Below are positions 15,642-25,363 of a stretch of DNA of 42,397 nt, in pieces (positions within the stretch are counted from its first letter, which is position 1; the number at the start of each line of letters is the position of its first letter). The DNA comes from an uncultured Flavobacteriales bacterium (GTDB taxonomy: Bacteria; Bacteroidota; Bacteroidia; Flavobacteriales_D; Sanyastnellaceae). The notes below the pieces were generated by a model. It searched no databases. It worked only from the letters and a program-made list of their open reading frames with translations, and was not told the DNA's origin. The stretch is from NCBI GenBank assembly GCA_905479395.1, contig CAJQMI010000103.1:1-42397 (forward strand). The letters are read 5' to 3'. The position numbers were made by a program, and so were the translations under genes.

Positions 15642-18600
15642 TTAGTCGCAAGAGTATCCGAACACAGAAAGGAATTGCAGCAAGTCTGGCGTTCCAATCG
15701 AACCATCGTCATTCAAGTCACCAGGGCAATCGCCACCTGCAGCAAACTCGCATGATCCATCGTCCACATTGGCTCCAGAGTTGAAATTCTCAGCATCTGC
15801 GTAAGTACACCCAAGAGAAATAGCAGTTAAGCAATAGCCTTCTGCTGCTGCATTGAATGGATTGTACTCCGAGTAGAATGGATCTGTGCAACCATCGCAT
15901 TGATCGCAGCTATTGAAGCATGCACCTGAAGTCATCGTGTCTCCTGTGACTTCAATCACACGATTTCCTTCGTTTCCGCATTCTCCGACGCTTTCATCAG
16001 CACCCCACTCATCGCCATTGATGAATTTGTACTCGTATGTTCCAGCTTGCAGCTGAAGGACCACTTCGTGTACCCCATATCCTACCAATGGAACAGAGAT
16101 CGATGACGGATCCCATCCTTGGAAGCTTCCTGCTAAGTGCACACCGGCAGCAGAGACTACTTCGTTGGACATGTTCACTCGGAAAGAAACCAAGTAAGTG
16201 CAACTTCCATCGTCTACGTTTGCTCCTTCCTCATAATTCTGAGCTGAAGGATCTGTGCAGCCGTTGTAGTTGCAATCGCCCTCGTCTGTTGCGTTCTCGT
16301 TGTAATTATCTGCTGTACCGTCCTGGCAACCTGCAATCTCTTGGCAATCCAAGACAGTGTCACCGTCGGTATCCGTGTAATCACAAGCAACACTTAGATC
16401 ACAGAAATCCGTGAAGCCACAGGCCATTGGATCTCCACATCCCATGTTGAACGAGGATACAGGGGCGAGCCACAAGAAACTTGCACCAAGAATCGGTACT
16501 GCAGTCATCCAGACTCCATTTGATTCTGTTAAGATCGCAATACCTCCCGTTGCAGGATTGACAAATCGCACAACTTCACCACAAAAAGAAATGCTCGCCG
16601 CTGCGGCCAAGGGCTCCAAGCTTGCTAGAAGTCCACCTGTCAAATCGGTAATATTCATAAAATTCATAACGGCACCGTCCCCAGTACCCGGAAAGTTTCC
16701 AGACAAGGCAACATTGGGATTGACACTTCCATTAGCCTCACAATCAGCGGCAAAGGCTTCATTCTCCGTTCCAGTTAACGTTAGACCAACCAACCAAGTA
16801 ACATCCTCACCTAATGAAATAGTTTCTGTCTCATTAAAATCACAAGAGCCATCGTCCTCGTTTGCTGCGCCATTGTAGTTACAAGCAATGACATTTGTGC
16901 ACCCTTGAACAACCAGTGAATTCCCTTCACAATCAAATCCATCTTCCGCATAAGTGCAACTTCCATCATCCGATGTCGCCAGCGCATTGTAATTGCAAGC
17001 TGAATCATCGTTACATCCTGGCCCCAAATCTACAGCACCGAGAGCGACAGCCATTCGAGGAGCGAGATAATCCTGAATTTGATCGATCCAGTACATAGCT
17101 TCATCAGGACCCATCGTTGGATTCAAAGTGAGCTGTGTCGCTGCAATGTTTGTCCCCATAGCTGCATCCACGCCTGAAACCACATCAAAATTCCACCACT
17201 GCCATGGTGAAGAGTCAAATGGCTCAGATGGAACACCACCTACGTAATTATTCAAGATTGGAAACAACCCATCCATGCCCTCGTTACCGAGAGCAACTGC
17301 AGGGTCATCAAGTCCAATTTCCGCAAAAACAGCATTGTTATTTGTAGCATATCCATTGATCTCGGTGTGAACCGCATAAGACCCTGAAGCCTCGATCACG
17401 GGATCTCCTGTGGTAGGAACAACTACAATCGAAGTGCCATAAGGAGCAAATGGATCATGCGGACAATGAAAACTAACCATAGGCATGTCACCTTCATCAA
17501 GCCAATTCAAATCGCCCATGGCTCCACCCATGTTCATGGAGAAACCAAACGAACTGGAATATTCGGCATGATTCGCCATGCAAAGTGGGGTATCTGTGGT
17601 ACCGTCAGGGTTTCCATGAATCCCTTCAATGACCACTGGGGTTAGTGCACCATCGCCATCGGTGTCAAACCAAAACTTTAAAATCGGATCACCGTTGTCA
17701 TCAAAAACAATGTCATTGTAACTCGAAATTGTTGAAGAAGCCATGGTGATATAACCACCCGTGCCGTCTCCACCCATCGCAACCTTTTCAGCATCAATGC
17801 CAAATGGATTGCCATCTTCTGCAACGGACTTTCGAAGGAAACGAACCGCAGTTCGGCTATCCTGAACACCTCGATAAGCCGCTTGAATCAATTGCGAAGT
17901 ACGCTCTTCTTGGCTCGTTGCAAGAGGGTTCCACCCCACACGGTAATCCACCGAAATTGCAACATAGCCCATGCGAGCAAATCGCTCACACATCTCAACG
18001 ACTGCGCTATCTTGTCGGGTGCCTTGCGTTCCTCCATTCACGTAAGGAGGCAAGAAATTACCTGAGTGGAAAAACAGGAATGCAGGACGATCCGTCTCTG
18101 AATCACCCACAGGCTCGTATACATCCATCAAGAGGGTTTGAGGCGCAGGCGGGAGGCCCTGAAGTGCCGGGATAATCGTGATATTGGTGCCATACTCAAC
18201 ATCGTAAGTAACACTCACATCATCAAAAATCTCTTCGATGTATCGAACGCCACCTTCGATGGTGCTTTGCGATAAAACTCCAAGTGCAAGGCCCATTCTC
18301 GGTGTGTTATAATCGACAATCTGATCTATCCAGAAAAGTGCTTCATCAGGACCCATCGTTGGATTCAAAGTGAGCTGTGTCGCTGCAATGTTTGTCCCCA
18401 TAGCTGCATCCACGCCTGAAACCACATCAAAATTCCACCACTGCCATGGTGAAGAGTCAAATGGCTCAGATGGAACACCACCTACGTAATTATTCAAGAT
18501 TGGAAACAACCCATCCATGCCCTCGTTACCGAGAGCAACTGCAGGGTCATCAAGTCCAATTTCCGCAAAAACAGCATTGTTATTTGTAGCATATCCATTG

Positions 18601-19553
18601 ATCTCGGTGTGAACCGCATAAGACCCTGAAGCCTCGATCACGGGATCTCCTGTGGTAGGAACAACTACAATCGAAGTGCCATAAGGAGCAAATGGATCAT
18701 GCGGACAATGAAAACTAACCATAGGCATGTCACCTTCATCAAGCCAATTCAAATCGCCCATGGCTCCACCCATGTTCATGGAGAAACCAAACGAACTGGA
18801 ATATTCGGCATGATTCGCCATGCAAAGTGGGGTATCTGTGGTACCGTCAGGGTTTCCATGAATCCCTTCAATGACCACTGGGGTTAGTGCACCATCGCCA
18901 TCGGTGTCAAACCAAAACTTTAAAATCGGATCACCGTTGTCATCAAAAACAATGTCATTGTAACTCGAAATTGTTGAAGAAGCCATGGTGATATAACCAC
19001 CCGTGCCGTCTCCACCCATGGCAACCTTCTCTGCGTCAATGCCAAATGGATTGCCATCTTCTGCAACGGACTTTCGAAGGAAACGAACCGCAGTTCGGCT
19101 ATCCTGAACACCTCGATAAGCCGCTTGAATCAATTGCGAAGTGCGCTCTTGCTGGCTCGTTGCAAGAGGGTTCCAGCCCAGGCGGTAGTCTACCGAAATT
19201 GCAACATAGCCCATGCGAGCATAACGCTCACACATTTCAACTACCGCGCTGTCTTGACGGGTACCTTGCGTTCCTCCATTGACATACTGGGGCAAGAAAT
19301 TCCCCGAGTGGAAAAATAAGAATACAGGACGATCCGTCTCTGAATCGCCCACAGGCTCGTAAACATCCATCAAGAGGGTTTGAGGCGCAGGCGGGAGGCC
19401 CTGAAGTGCCGGGATAATCGTGATATTGGTGCCATACTCAACATCGTAAGTGACACTCACATCGTCAAAAATATCATCAAGATATCGGGTCTGCGCCTGC
19501 ATTTGAAGCACAGCGAGGGTAGCAACAAGTGCGCTGATTAGTAATTTTTTCAT
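15642..19553 (-). CDS. Secreted protein with two tandem alpha/beta-hydrolase domains (nucleophile-less), CBM-like and dockerin-like ends
   Basis: 1303 residues. Signal peptide MKKLLISALVATLAVLQMQA. Two near-identical carboxylesterase-like domains follow (about 23-436 and 437-858, offset exactly 414 residues), each with MDVYEP, FFHSGNF and AISVDYR. At the nucleophile elbow, where esterases read GxSxG, both copies read GGDGTGG (Gly 183 and Gly 597), so neither has a serine nucleophile. After about 860 come 'GCxD-xxAxNY-xxA-xxDDGSC' cysteine repeats, an all-beta domain resembling a CBM20/CBM48 glycan-binding module (near 1118-1175, HLAGSFQGW), more such repeats, and a C-terminal dockerin-like module (CPGDLNDDGS...DLLQFL) ending in Cys-Asp. 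Probably exported and surface-associated. It is followed by its own terminator. A binding or structural role is more likely than hydrolysis (inference). Confidence 0.9.
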   Translation of the reverse strand: MKKLLISALVATLAVLQMQAQTRYLDDIFDDVSVTYDVEYGTNITIIPALQGLPPAPQTLLMDVYEPVGDSETDRPVFLFFHSGNFLPQYVNGGTQGTRQDSAVVEMCERYARMGYVAISVDYRLGWNPLATSQQERTSQLIQAAYRGVQDSRTAVRFLRKSVAEDGNPFGIDAEKVAMGGDGTGGYITMASSTISSYNDIVFDDNGDPILKFWFDTDGDGALTPVVIEGIHGNPDGTTDTPLCMANHAEYSSSFGFSMNMGGAMGDLNWLDEGDMPMVSFHCPHDPFAPYGTSIVVVPTTGDPVIEASGSYAVHTEINGYATNNNAVFAEIGLDDPAVALGNEGMDGLFPILNNYVGGVPSEPFDSSPWQWWNFDVVSGVDAAMGTNIAATQLTLNPTMGPDEALFWIDQIVDYNTPRMGLALGVLSQSTIEGGVRYIEEIFDDVSVTYDVEYGTNITIIPALQGLPPAPQTLLMDVYEPVGDSETDRPAFLFFHSGNFLPPYVNGGTQGTRQDSAVVEMCERFARMGYVAISVDYRVGWNPLATSQEERTSQLIQAAYRGVQDSRTAVRFLRKSVAEDGNPFGIDAEKVAMGGDGTGGYITMASSTISSYNDIVFDDNGDPILKFWFDTDGDGALTPVVIEGIHGNPDGTTDTPLCMANHAEYSSSFGFSMNMGGAMGDLNWLDEGDMPMVSFHCPHDPFAPYGTSIVVVPTTGDPVIEASGSYAVHTEINGYATNNNAVFAEIGLDDPAVALGNEGMDGLFPILNNYVGGVPSEPFDSSPWQWWNFDVVSGVDAAMGTNIAATQLTLNPTMGPDEAMYWIDQIQDYLAPRMAVALGAVDLGPGCNDDSACNYNALATSDDGSCTYAEDGFDCEGNSLVVQGCTNVIACNYNGAANEDDGSCDFNETETISLGEDVTWLVGLTLTGTENEAFAADCEANGSVNPNVALSGNFPGTGDGAVMNFMNITDLTGGLLASLEPLAAAASISFCGEVVRFVNPATGGIAILTESNGVWMTAVPILGASFLWLAPVSSFNMGCGDPMACGFTDFCDLSVACDYTDTDGDTVLDCQEIAGCQDGTADNYNENATDEGDCNYNGCTDPSAQNYEEGANVDDGSCTYLVSFRVNMSNEVVSAAGVHLAGSFQGWDPSSISVPLVGYGVHEVVLQLQAGTYEYKFINGDEWGADESVGECGNEGNRVIEVTGDTMTSGACFNSCDQCDGCTDPFYSEYNPFNAAAEGYCLTAISLGCTYADAENFNSGANVDDGSCEFAAGGDCPGDLNDDGSIGTPDLLQFLSVFGYSCD
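17098..17777. repeat. Intragenic direct repeat, copy A (680 bases identical)
   Basis: Matches 18340-19019 base for base by eye, at an offset of 1242 bases (414 codons). The flanks of the same duplicated domain carry scattered, mostly silent differences starting at 17097 and 17778. Confidence 0.9.
18340..19019. repeat. Intragenic direct repeat, copy B (680 bases identical)
   Basis: Partner of 17098-17777 within the same reading frame. Identity stops sharply at 18339 and 19020 although the domain repeat continues on both sides. Confidence 0.9.
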
Positions 19554-19697
19554 CAGATTTGGTTCTCTGGTTTGGACTTAGTTTCGCTTGTAAGGTAGGG
19601 AAAAAAAGATGGTGATGACCGACATACACCTTTTTTGGCGGTGAAATATTGAGATTAGACGTCTATAAATGGGCTTTTAAACATCACATCATCTACC

Positions 19698-22544
19698 TCA
19701 ATCTTTCTTGTGATTGAACTCATATAAAAGACTCGCATACAGCATTCGCCCAACAAATGGACCACCATATGCCTCAACATGCATGTTTTGAAGGAGGTTT
19801 GAGCCGCCGAGCTTTACCGTGGTATTCAACTTCTGGAAATTGGCATTGACTTGCGCATCCAACAAATCATATGTCGGCACGAATCCTGTAAACTGTGGCG
19901 ATCCTTCAAACACAAATCCTTGCACCCATTTATAGTTCACTCCAAACCCCCAAGTTGACTTTCCTTTCAATTTCAAATCCCGAGCTGTTAAACTGAGATT
20001 GTACTTGTGCTTTGGCGTATTAAATGCTGGGATGATCGGATCATTCTCGTCTGTCTTGACCAACTCATTCCAACTGTAGTTTCCTGCAAGCATGAAATTG
20101 TTATCGAGGTAATAGTTCAAGCCAATCGAAGCACCCTGCGTTTGCACTTCACTTCTTGAGTTAGCTGCATACCGATAGACATCAATGGCTCGCGGTGATT
20201 GCTCATTTCCGATAAAAAGAGCATCGAGGCCAATGTTATATCCTATGAAATCTTGATAAACGCTAAAGTAATACCCTGCATCAACATAAACTTTTTGTCC
20301 CAGCGTGGTGCGGTAACCAATTTCAAAAGTCCTCACACGCTCGGGGCGAATGGGATCAATATCAAAATAAACGAGTGTGTCACGGTTCAGGCTGTATTGA
20401 CCCGAGGCAGCGTTTGCACTGTTTCGAAAATCAATAAAACTATCAACTGTGATTAAGCTATCAGCTCCTTCTAGATTCCCAACCAAGGTCGCCGGCCCGA
20501 CATCAAGCCACAAGTATTGATCCGCCAAAGTTGGATTTCGCAAGGCGGAGCTGAAACTCACACGCAGATAATCTTGTTCTCGTGGCGAGAAAACGAAGGA
20601 AGCAGCAGGCGAGTATACCCAGTCAAAATTTTGATTCTTATCAGCACGAACAGTAGCAGTACCAATCAACCGATCTTGCAAAAACCGGCGTTTTATGCCA
20701 GTATAGAAGCCTGCTTCTTGGTTGACGATGCGCTCACTTGTCGTATCACTGAAAATTGTGCCGTCACTCCATGGGGTGTAACGCCGATAATTGACTCCCA
20801 CTCTAATTTCCTCTAAGCCTTGTGGATTGAATATGTACTCCCCGTGAACGTGAGATAAACTCGACTCATCGAAAAAACGGGTGCCTTCTTCTACACTATT
20901 ATTTTTTGCTGCAACGAGTGTGTTAAATGCACTCGTGAATTCTGTTGTCCCCGGCTGAAGATATCCAAGAGGAGACTCAGCCACATCACTCAGCCCTGCA
21001 TAACCTGCCTCCGTCCAAGCTCTTACTTGATCATGCCAAACTCCCAATTGCTCTGAGTTATTTGAATACCATGCCGCAACGTCATCTGGATCGATTGTAT
21101 AAGTTGGAACACCATCTATCCACTCAAGGACTCCATCTGGAAAAGTCAAATCAATCTGATTCGCAATACTATCAGCCCAGTACTTGTAGTAGACTTTCGA
21201 ATAATTGTAATCTGATCTCGTGTTTTCTTGCAGTTTTAATGCTGTCGCATATGGATCAAAGGAGTTTCCTGCATCCTCGCTAGTGCGGTAAGCTCGAACA
21301 AACCATTTGCCTGATTTTCGCAACTCAGCCTTGTGTTGATAGTATTTAATGTCCCTGAGGCTAAAGCGATTATCGCCTTGATAAACCGTGGTTCCAAAAC
21401 CAGAATTAAAGCCGTAGATCAGTTCAGGACTATCATAAGTTTCATCAGGCTTCAGACGCCAATGAAGAGCTGTACTAAACTTGAGATTCTCAGTATTGTA
21501 GTCCACGAGGTCTACTTCCTTGTATCCCGATCTAAAAAACGTGCCCAGTCCCCTTGCGTTGCTGCTTCCATCACCTGAATAGTCAAACGTATTGCTATAC
21601 TCATCTCCATAAATGTTCACCGCATTGTAACCCCCTGCATTGCTAGCATTCTCGAGCGAGCCATCGACTGGTGAATAGTTATTTGCCTCCCAATCATAAG
21701 CCGTCATCCGAAATGCATTCACTTTCAAACCTAACACCGGATTCCCCTCGTCATTTACTGTATAATCCGCATATCGGAATGCCAATTCGTTCAACTCCCG
21801 CTCACCGACACGCAGCGAAGCGCTCACACCAGGAAACTGGAAGGGCGACTTGGTTTCCATGGAGACCACACCATTGAACGCACCCGGACCGTAAAATGCT
21901 GAACTCGCTCCCGCCACAATGTCCACGTTCTTTACATCCAGCTCCGATGCCCCCAAAAAGTTACCCAAGGAAAAATTCAAGCCCGGGCTCTGGTTGTCAA
22001 TCCCATCAATCAACTGCAGCGAACGGACAGGTGAAGTTGAATTGAAACCACGGGTATTGATGATTTTGAATCCCAAACTTGCCGAAGTCACATCCACTCC
22101 TTTGAGGTTTCCGAGTCCTTCGTAGAACGAGCCGCTCGGCGCCTCCTTGATCGCGATCACATCCATGGATTCTACCGTGAGTGGAGCTTGCTTTTGCTTC
22201 TGACTGATTCGATCCCCGACCACTTCTGCCGCCTCAATCAAAACCTGGTCAGGCATCAACTTGACAGTGATCCGTTCAGAAGCATCTAAAACCGTCATTT
22301 TCTTCACGCCATATCCGATGAAACTCACCTGAATATTGACCGGGAACTGGGACACCGACAACAAGAATTGGCCGTCGAAATCCGTGGTAACCCCTTGGGT
22401 CGTCCCCTCTACAATGACATTCGCTGAAAAAACTGGATCACCGAGCTCTCCATCAATTACTCGGCCTCGGAGCATTTCTTGCGCTGAAAAAGCCTGGGCA
22501 AACAAGACGAAAAGGACGAAAGAAACGGATCTCAACATAGTCAT
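19698..22544 (-). CDS. TonB-dependent receptor with carboxypeptidase-like N-domain
   Basis: 948 residues from ATG 22544, which gives the signal peptide MTMLRSVSFVLFVLFAQAFS; the frame is open upstream to 22619 but that part spoils the signal. A carboxypeptidase-D-regulatory-like domain (LRGRVIDGELGDPVFSANVIVEGTT) is followed by the plug (NTRGFNSTSPVRSLQLIDGIDN, GPGAFNGVVSMETK) and a long 22-strand-type barrel that ends in aromatic-rich FVGRMLYASLLYEFNHKKD. It imports a large or scarce substrate through the outer membrane with TonB energy. No SusD partner is adjacent, so a siderophore, vitamin or peptide is as likely as a glycan. It lies 145 bases downstream of nothing co-directional but 94 bases after the S4 gene; operon membership is uncertain. 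Confidence 0.94.
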   Translation of the reverse strand: MTMLRSVSFVLFVLFAQAFSAQEMLRGRVIDGELGDPVFSANVIVEGTTQGVTTDFDGQFLLSVSQFPVNIQVSFIGYGVKKMTVLDASERITVKLMPDQVLIEAAEVVGDRISQKQKQAPLTVESMDVIAIKEAPSGSFYEGLGNLKGVDVTSASLGFKIINTRGFNSTSPVRSLQLIDGIDNQSPGLNFSLGNFLGASELDVKNVDIVAGASSAFYGPGAFNGVVSMETKSPFQFPGVSASLRVGERELNELAFRYADYTVNDEGNPVLGLKVNAFRMTAYDWEANNYSPVDGSLENASNAGGYNAVNIYGDEYSNTFDYSGDGSSNARGLGTFFRSGYKEVDLVDYNTENLKFSTALHWRLKPDETYDSPELIYGFNSGFGTTVYQGDNRFSLRDIKYYQHKAELRKSGKWFVRAYRTSEDAGNSFDPYATALKLQENTRSDYNYSKVYYKYWADSIANQIDLTFPDGVLEWIDGVPTYTIDPDDVAAWYSNNSEQLGVWHDQVRAWTEAGYAGLSDVAESPLGYLQPGTTEFTSAFNTLVAAKNNSVEEGTRFFDESSLSHVHGEYIFNPQGLEEIRVGVNYRRYTPWSDGTIFSDTTSERIVNQEAGFYTGIKRRFLQDRLIGTATVRADKNQNFDWVYSPAASFVFSPREQDYLRVSFSSALRNPTLADQYLWLDVGPATLVGNLEGADSLITVDSFIDFRNSANAASGQYSLNRDTLVYFDIDPIRPERVRTFEIGYRTTLGQKVYVDAGYYFSVYQDFIGYNIGLDALFIGNEQSPRAIDVYRYAANSRSEVQTQGASIGLNYYLDNNFMLAGNYSWNELVKTDENDPIIPAFNTPKHKYNLSLTARDLKLKGKSTWGFGVNYKWVQGFVFEGSPQFTGFVPTYDLLDAQVNANFQKLNTTVKLGGSNLLQNMHVEAYGGPFVGRMLYASLLYEFNHKKD

Positions 22545-22637
22545 GCGTTTTGGAATCAAGTTCCAAGAAACGCAAAAAACAGGGATGGTAAGGTGTAACC
22601 GTGTCAGAATTACAAACATTCAACCCCAACCGAAGAC

Positions 22638-22862
22638 TTAAGCACTGGCTATGAGCACAATCAGAACTTGACCGTCAATATGAACCTCATCACCGAGGCG
22701 AAGTTTTCGGCGCTTTCGGCTTTCTTCTTCGCCATTTACTCGAATCAATCCATCGCCTACCATCATTTTGGCCTCTCCACCTGTCGCTGCATAGCCAGTT
22801 GCTTTAAGCAACTGAAGCAAATCGATGAACTCGGTCTTCAACTCAAACTGCTCTTTGATCAT
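22638..22862 (-). CDS. S4-type RNA-binding domain protein (YbcJ-like), 74 aa
   Basis: A single small S4 domain: the N-terminal helix FIDLLQLLKATGYAATGGEA, then the S4 core GLIRVNGEEESRKRRKLRLGD and the strand DEVHIDGQ. The ATG is 2 bases past the stop of the E1 dehydrogenase gene, so it is translated from the same message. Family members bind structured RNA, often ribosome-related; the exact role is unknown. Nothing links it functionally to the dehydrogenase. Confidence 0.9.
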   Translation of the reverse strand: MIKEQFELKTEFIDLLQLLKATGYAATGGEAKMMVGDGLIRVNGEEESRKRRKLRLGDEVHIDGQVLIVLIASA

Positions 22863-22864
22863 GT

Positions 22865-25267
22865 TCAGTTGAATCGTTTGGGTTCAGCTTCGGCCATCAT
22901 TGACATCACCGCCTCGTAGATATCATCTGCATTGGGCTTGGCGTAATAATCCCCATCCGTGCCATAAGGCGGCAGGTGCGGTTGTGCTGCCATTGTTTTT
23001 GGAGCCACATCGAGGTGTTTCCAGGCGCCCTGACGATTTAAGACATCCTCCATGATGTAAGCACTCGCGCCACCCGGCACGTCTTCGTCAACCACCAAAA
23101 GACGGTTGGTTTTGCCTACCGATGCTGCGCAAACATTTTGATTGTCGAATGGCAACAATGTACGGGCATCGATCAACTCAACTCCCACGCCAGCTTTCTC
23201 CAATCGATTCGCTGCAACGGCAGCAATGTTGAAGGTGGATCCGTATGAAACCAGGGTGATATCTTCTCCTACTTTAACCACATCCGGAATGCCAAGAGGA
23301 ACCGTGAACGCCCCCATGTTCTTTGGAACAGCTTCCTTTGAACGGTACCCGTTCAAACATTCTACAACCACTGCAGGCTCTTCGGCCTGCAAGAGCGTGT
23401 TGTACATCCCAGCGGCTTCCGTCATGTTGCGCGGCACGCAGACATGCATTCCGCGCAAGGAATGGATGATTGCTCCCATAGGCGATCCACTGTGCCAGAT
23501 GCCTTCAAGGCGGTGCCCACGTGTCCGGATGATGACCGGAGCCTTCTGCCCGCCGGAAGTCCGGTATCGAACAGTTGCCGCATCATCACGCAAAATTTGC
23601 AACGCGTAATACAAGTAGTCCAGGTATTGGATTTCAGCAATGGGCCGGAAACCACGGAGCGCCAAGCCAATGCCTTGTCCTGCAATGGTGCATTCACGGA
23701 TTCCAGTGTCGGACACACGCGACTCACCAAATTTTTCCTGCATGCCCTCCATGGACTGATTCACCCCTCCAATGCCTCCTGTATCCTCTCCAAATGTCAA
23801 TACCTCAGGGTATTTCTCAAACAATGCTTCAAAATTCTTTTGCAAAATTTGACGACCATCAGCCTGTTCAACGGTTCCTGAATAATCCGGTTTTACGATA
23901 GGCACAGACAAAGCCGAATCAGAGCCATCACTGTACAAATGTCGGCTGTAGCGCTCGCGATTTTCTGAACCAAAAGCATCCGACCACCTCGAAAGTGCCT
24001 CGAGTGCTGGAGTGCGATATGCCCCTGCGTTCTGGATGGTGCGCCGCGCTGCCGCATGCAACTCCGCCCTTCCCGGGAAAATGCCATTGCGCAACAATGC
24101 AATCTCAGCCGAGTCAGCACCCGACACATCGGCTAGCAATTCAATCACTTCTTCCATTTCCAGATCAAACGCAGCACGAAAATCTGTCCAAGCTACTTTT
24201 TGCTCGTTGCGCACCTCTTTTTTCACTGCCTTGCGCAATCCGTCTAGTTCTTCTTGAGTAGCGGCACCTTCCAGCAGCAAGAATTTCTCAAATTGTCGGA
24301 TACAGTCAAACTCCTCTGCCCAGGCCATGCGCTCTTTGGACTTGTAACGCTCGTGAGATCCTGAAGTGCTGTGCCCTTGTGGCTGGGTCACTTCTTCTAC
24401 ATGCACCAAGACGGGCACGTGTTCCTCACGGCAACGCTTTGCCGCTTGCTCGTAAGTGCTCACCAAGGCTGGGTAGTCCCAACCTTTTACGCGATAAATG
24501 ACAATCCCGTTGGTTCCCTCCTCCTTTTGCATTCCACTCAACGCCACAGAAATGGACGCCTTGGTCGTTTGATACTTCTTCGGAACACTGATTCCGTAGC
24601 CGTCGTCCCAAACGTTCATCAGCATCGGAACTTGAAGCACTCCCGCCGCATTCATCGTTTCCCAAAATGGACCCTCCGATGTGCTTGAATCACCGATGGT
24701 ACCGATGGCAATCTCATTTCCTTCTTTCGTGAATTGATGATTCTTAGCTGCAGCATCTGGCAAAGAGCGGTAAAGCTTTGACGCTTGCGCTAAGCCCAAT
24801 AAACGTGGCATTTGGCCCGCTGTAGGACTAATGTCGGCAGAACTATTGAAACCCTTGGTTTGATCAAGCCATCCGCCTTCATCGTCCAACAACCGTGTGG
24901 CGAAATGTCCTCCCATTTGGCGCCCACCTGAACTCGGCTCACGCTCCAAGTTTGTATCCGCATAAAGTGCCGCAAAGTATTGGCGCACTGAAAGCAATCC
25001 TTGGGCCATCATCAATGTTTGATCGCGGTAATACCCCGATCTCCAGTCGCCCGGCTGAATAATCTTTGACAGAGCAAGCTGTGCCAATTCCTTGCCGTCT
25101 CCAAATATCCCGAACTTGGCCTTGCCACCCAGAACTTCTTTTCTACCGAGCAATGAAGCCTCACGGCTCATGCACATCAGACGATAGTCATCCAATAAGG
25201 TTTGTCGAAAATCGGGAACGGAAGCAGGGGCATTGGCTGCATCTTTCATGACATCTGTGGGCTTCAT
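22865..25267 (-). CDS. 2-oxo acid dehydrogenase E1, fused alpha and beta subunits
   Basis: About 800 residues from ATG 25267; ATG 25249 is possible, and the near-consensus promoter box would favour it. The N-terminal half is E1 alpha: a thiamine-diphosphate site with GTIGDSSTSEGPFWETMN and DDGYGISVP, and a phosphorylation-loop-like GHSTSGSHERY. From about 460 the E1 beta half follows with TFGEDTGGIGGVNQ, EIQYLDYL, and the transketolase C-terminal domain (VVDEDVPGGASAYI). It decarboxylates a 2-oxo acid and passes the acyl group to lipoyl E2. Branched-chain or pyruvate specificity cannot be decided. lpd (E3) is 3 kb away on the other strand; no E2 gene is in the window. First gene of a two-gene unit with the S4 protein. 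Confidence 0.93.
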   Translation of the reverse strand: MKPTDVMKDAANAPASVPDFRQTLLDDYRLMCMSREASLLGRKEVLGGKAKFGIFGDGKELAQLALSKIIQPGDWRSGYYRDQTLMMAQGLLSVRQYFAALYADTNLEREPSSGGRQMGGHFATRLLDDEGGWLDQTKGFNSSADISPTAGQMPRLLGLAQASKLYRSLPDAAAKNHQFTKEGNEIAIGTIGDSSTSEGPFWETMNAAGVLQVPMLMNVWDDGYGISVPKKYQTTKASISVALSGMQKEEGTNGIVIYRVKGWDYPALVSTYEQAAKRCREEHVPVLVHVEEVTQPQGHSTSGSHERYKSKERMAWAEEFDCIRQFEKFLLLEGAATQEELDGLRKAVKKEVRNEQKVAWTDFRAAFDLEMEEVIELLADVSGADSAEIALLRNGIFPGRAELHAAARRTIQNAGAYRTPALEALSRWSDAFGSENRERYSRHLYSDGSDSALSVPIVKPDYSGTVEQADGRQILQKNFEALFEKYPEVLTFGEDTGGIGGVNQSMEGMQEKFGESRVSDTGIRECTIAGQGIGLALRGFRPIAEIQYLDYLYYALQILRDDAATVRYRTSGGQKAPVIIRTRGHRLEGIWHSGSPMGAIIHSLRGMHVCVPRNMTEAAGMYNTLLQAEEPAVVVECLNGYRSKEAVPKNMGAFTVPLGIPDVVKVGEDITLVSYGSTFNIAAVAANRLEKAGVGVELIDARTLLPFDNQNVCAASVGKTNRLLVVDEDVPGGASAYIMEDVLNRQGAWKHLDVAPKTMAAQPHLPPYGTDGDYYAKPNADDIYEAVMSMMAEAEPKRFN

Positions 25268-25271
25268 GACG

Positions 25272-25279
25272 CGAAAATA
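25272..25279 (-). promoter_or_regulatory. Candidate -7 box for the E1 gene
   Basis: The minus strand reads TATTTTCG, seven of eight to TAnnTTTG, with a TTG 22 bases upstream. It would put transcription start at about the ATG 25267. Confidence 0.3.
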
Positions 25280-25363
25280 GTGCAACTCCGACCAAGCAGG
25301 TCAATCAAGAAGCACACAGGATGGATTTACCATCTTTTGGAAGATCCAAAGCTCCGCCTGAAA

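Noticed and set aside
15642-19553. An assembly error as sole cause of the duplicated domain
   Set aside because: The copies differ at both ends of the domain by many substitutions, including amino-acid changes, so two copies exist; only the exact number remains open.
22865-25267. E1 alpha and beta as an unusual new fusion
   Set aside because: Fused E1 proteins of about 800 residues are common in Bacteroidota.
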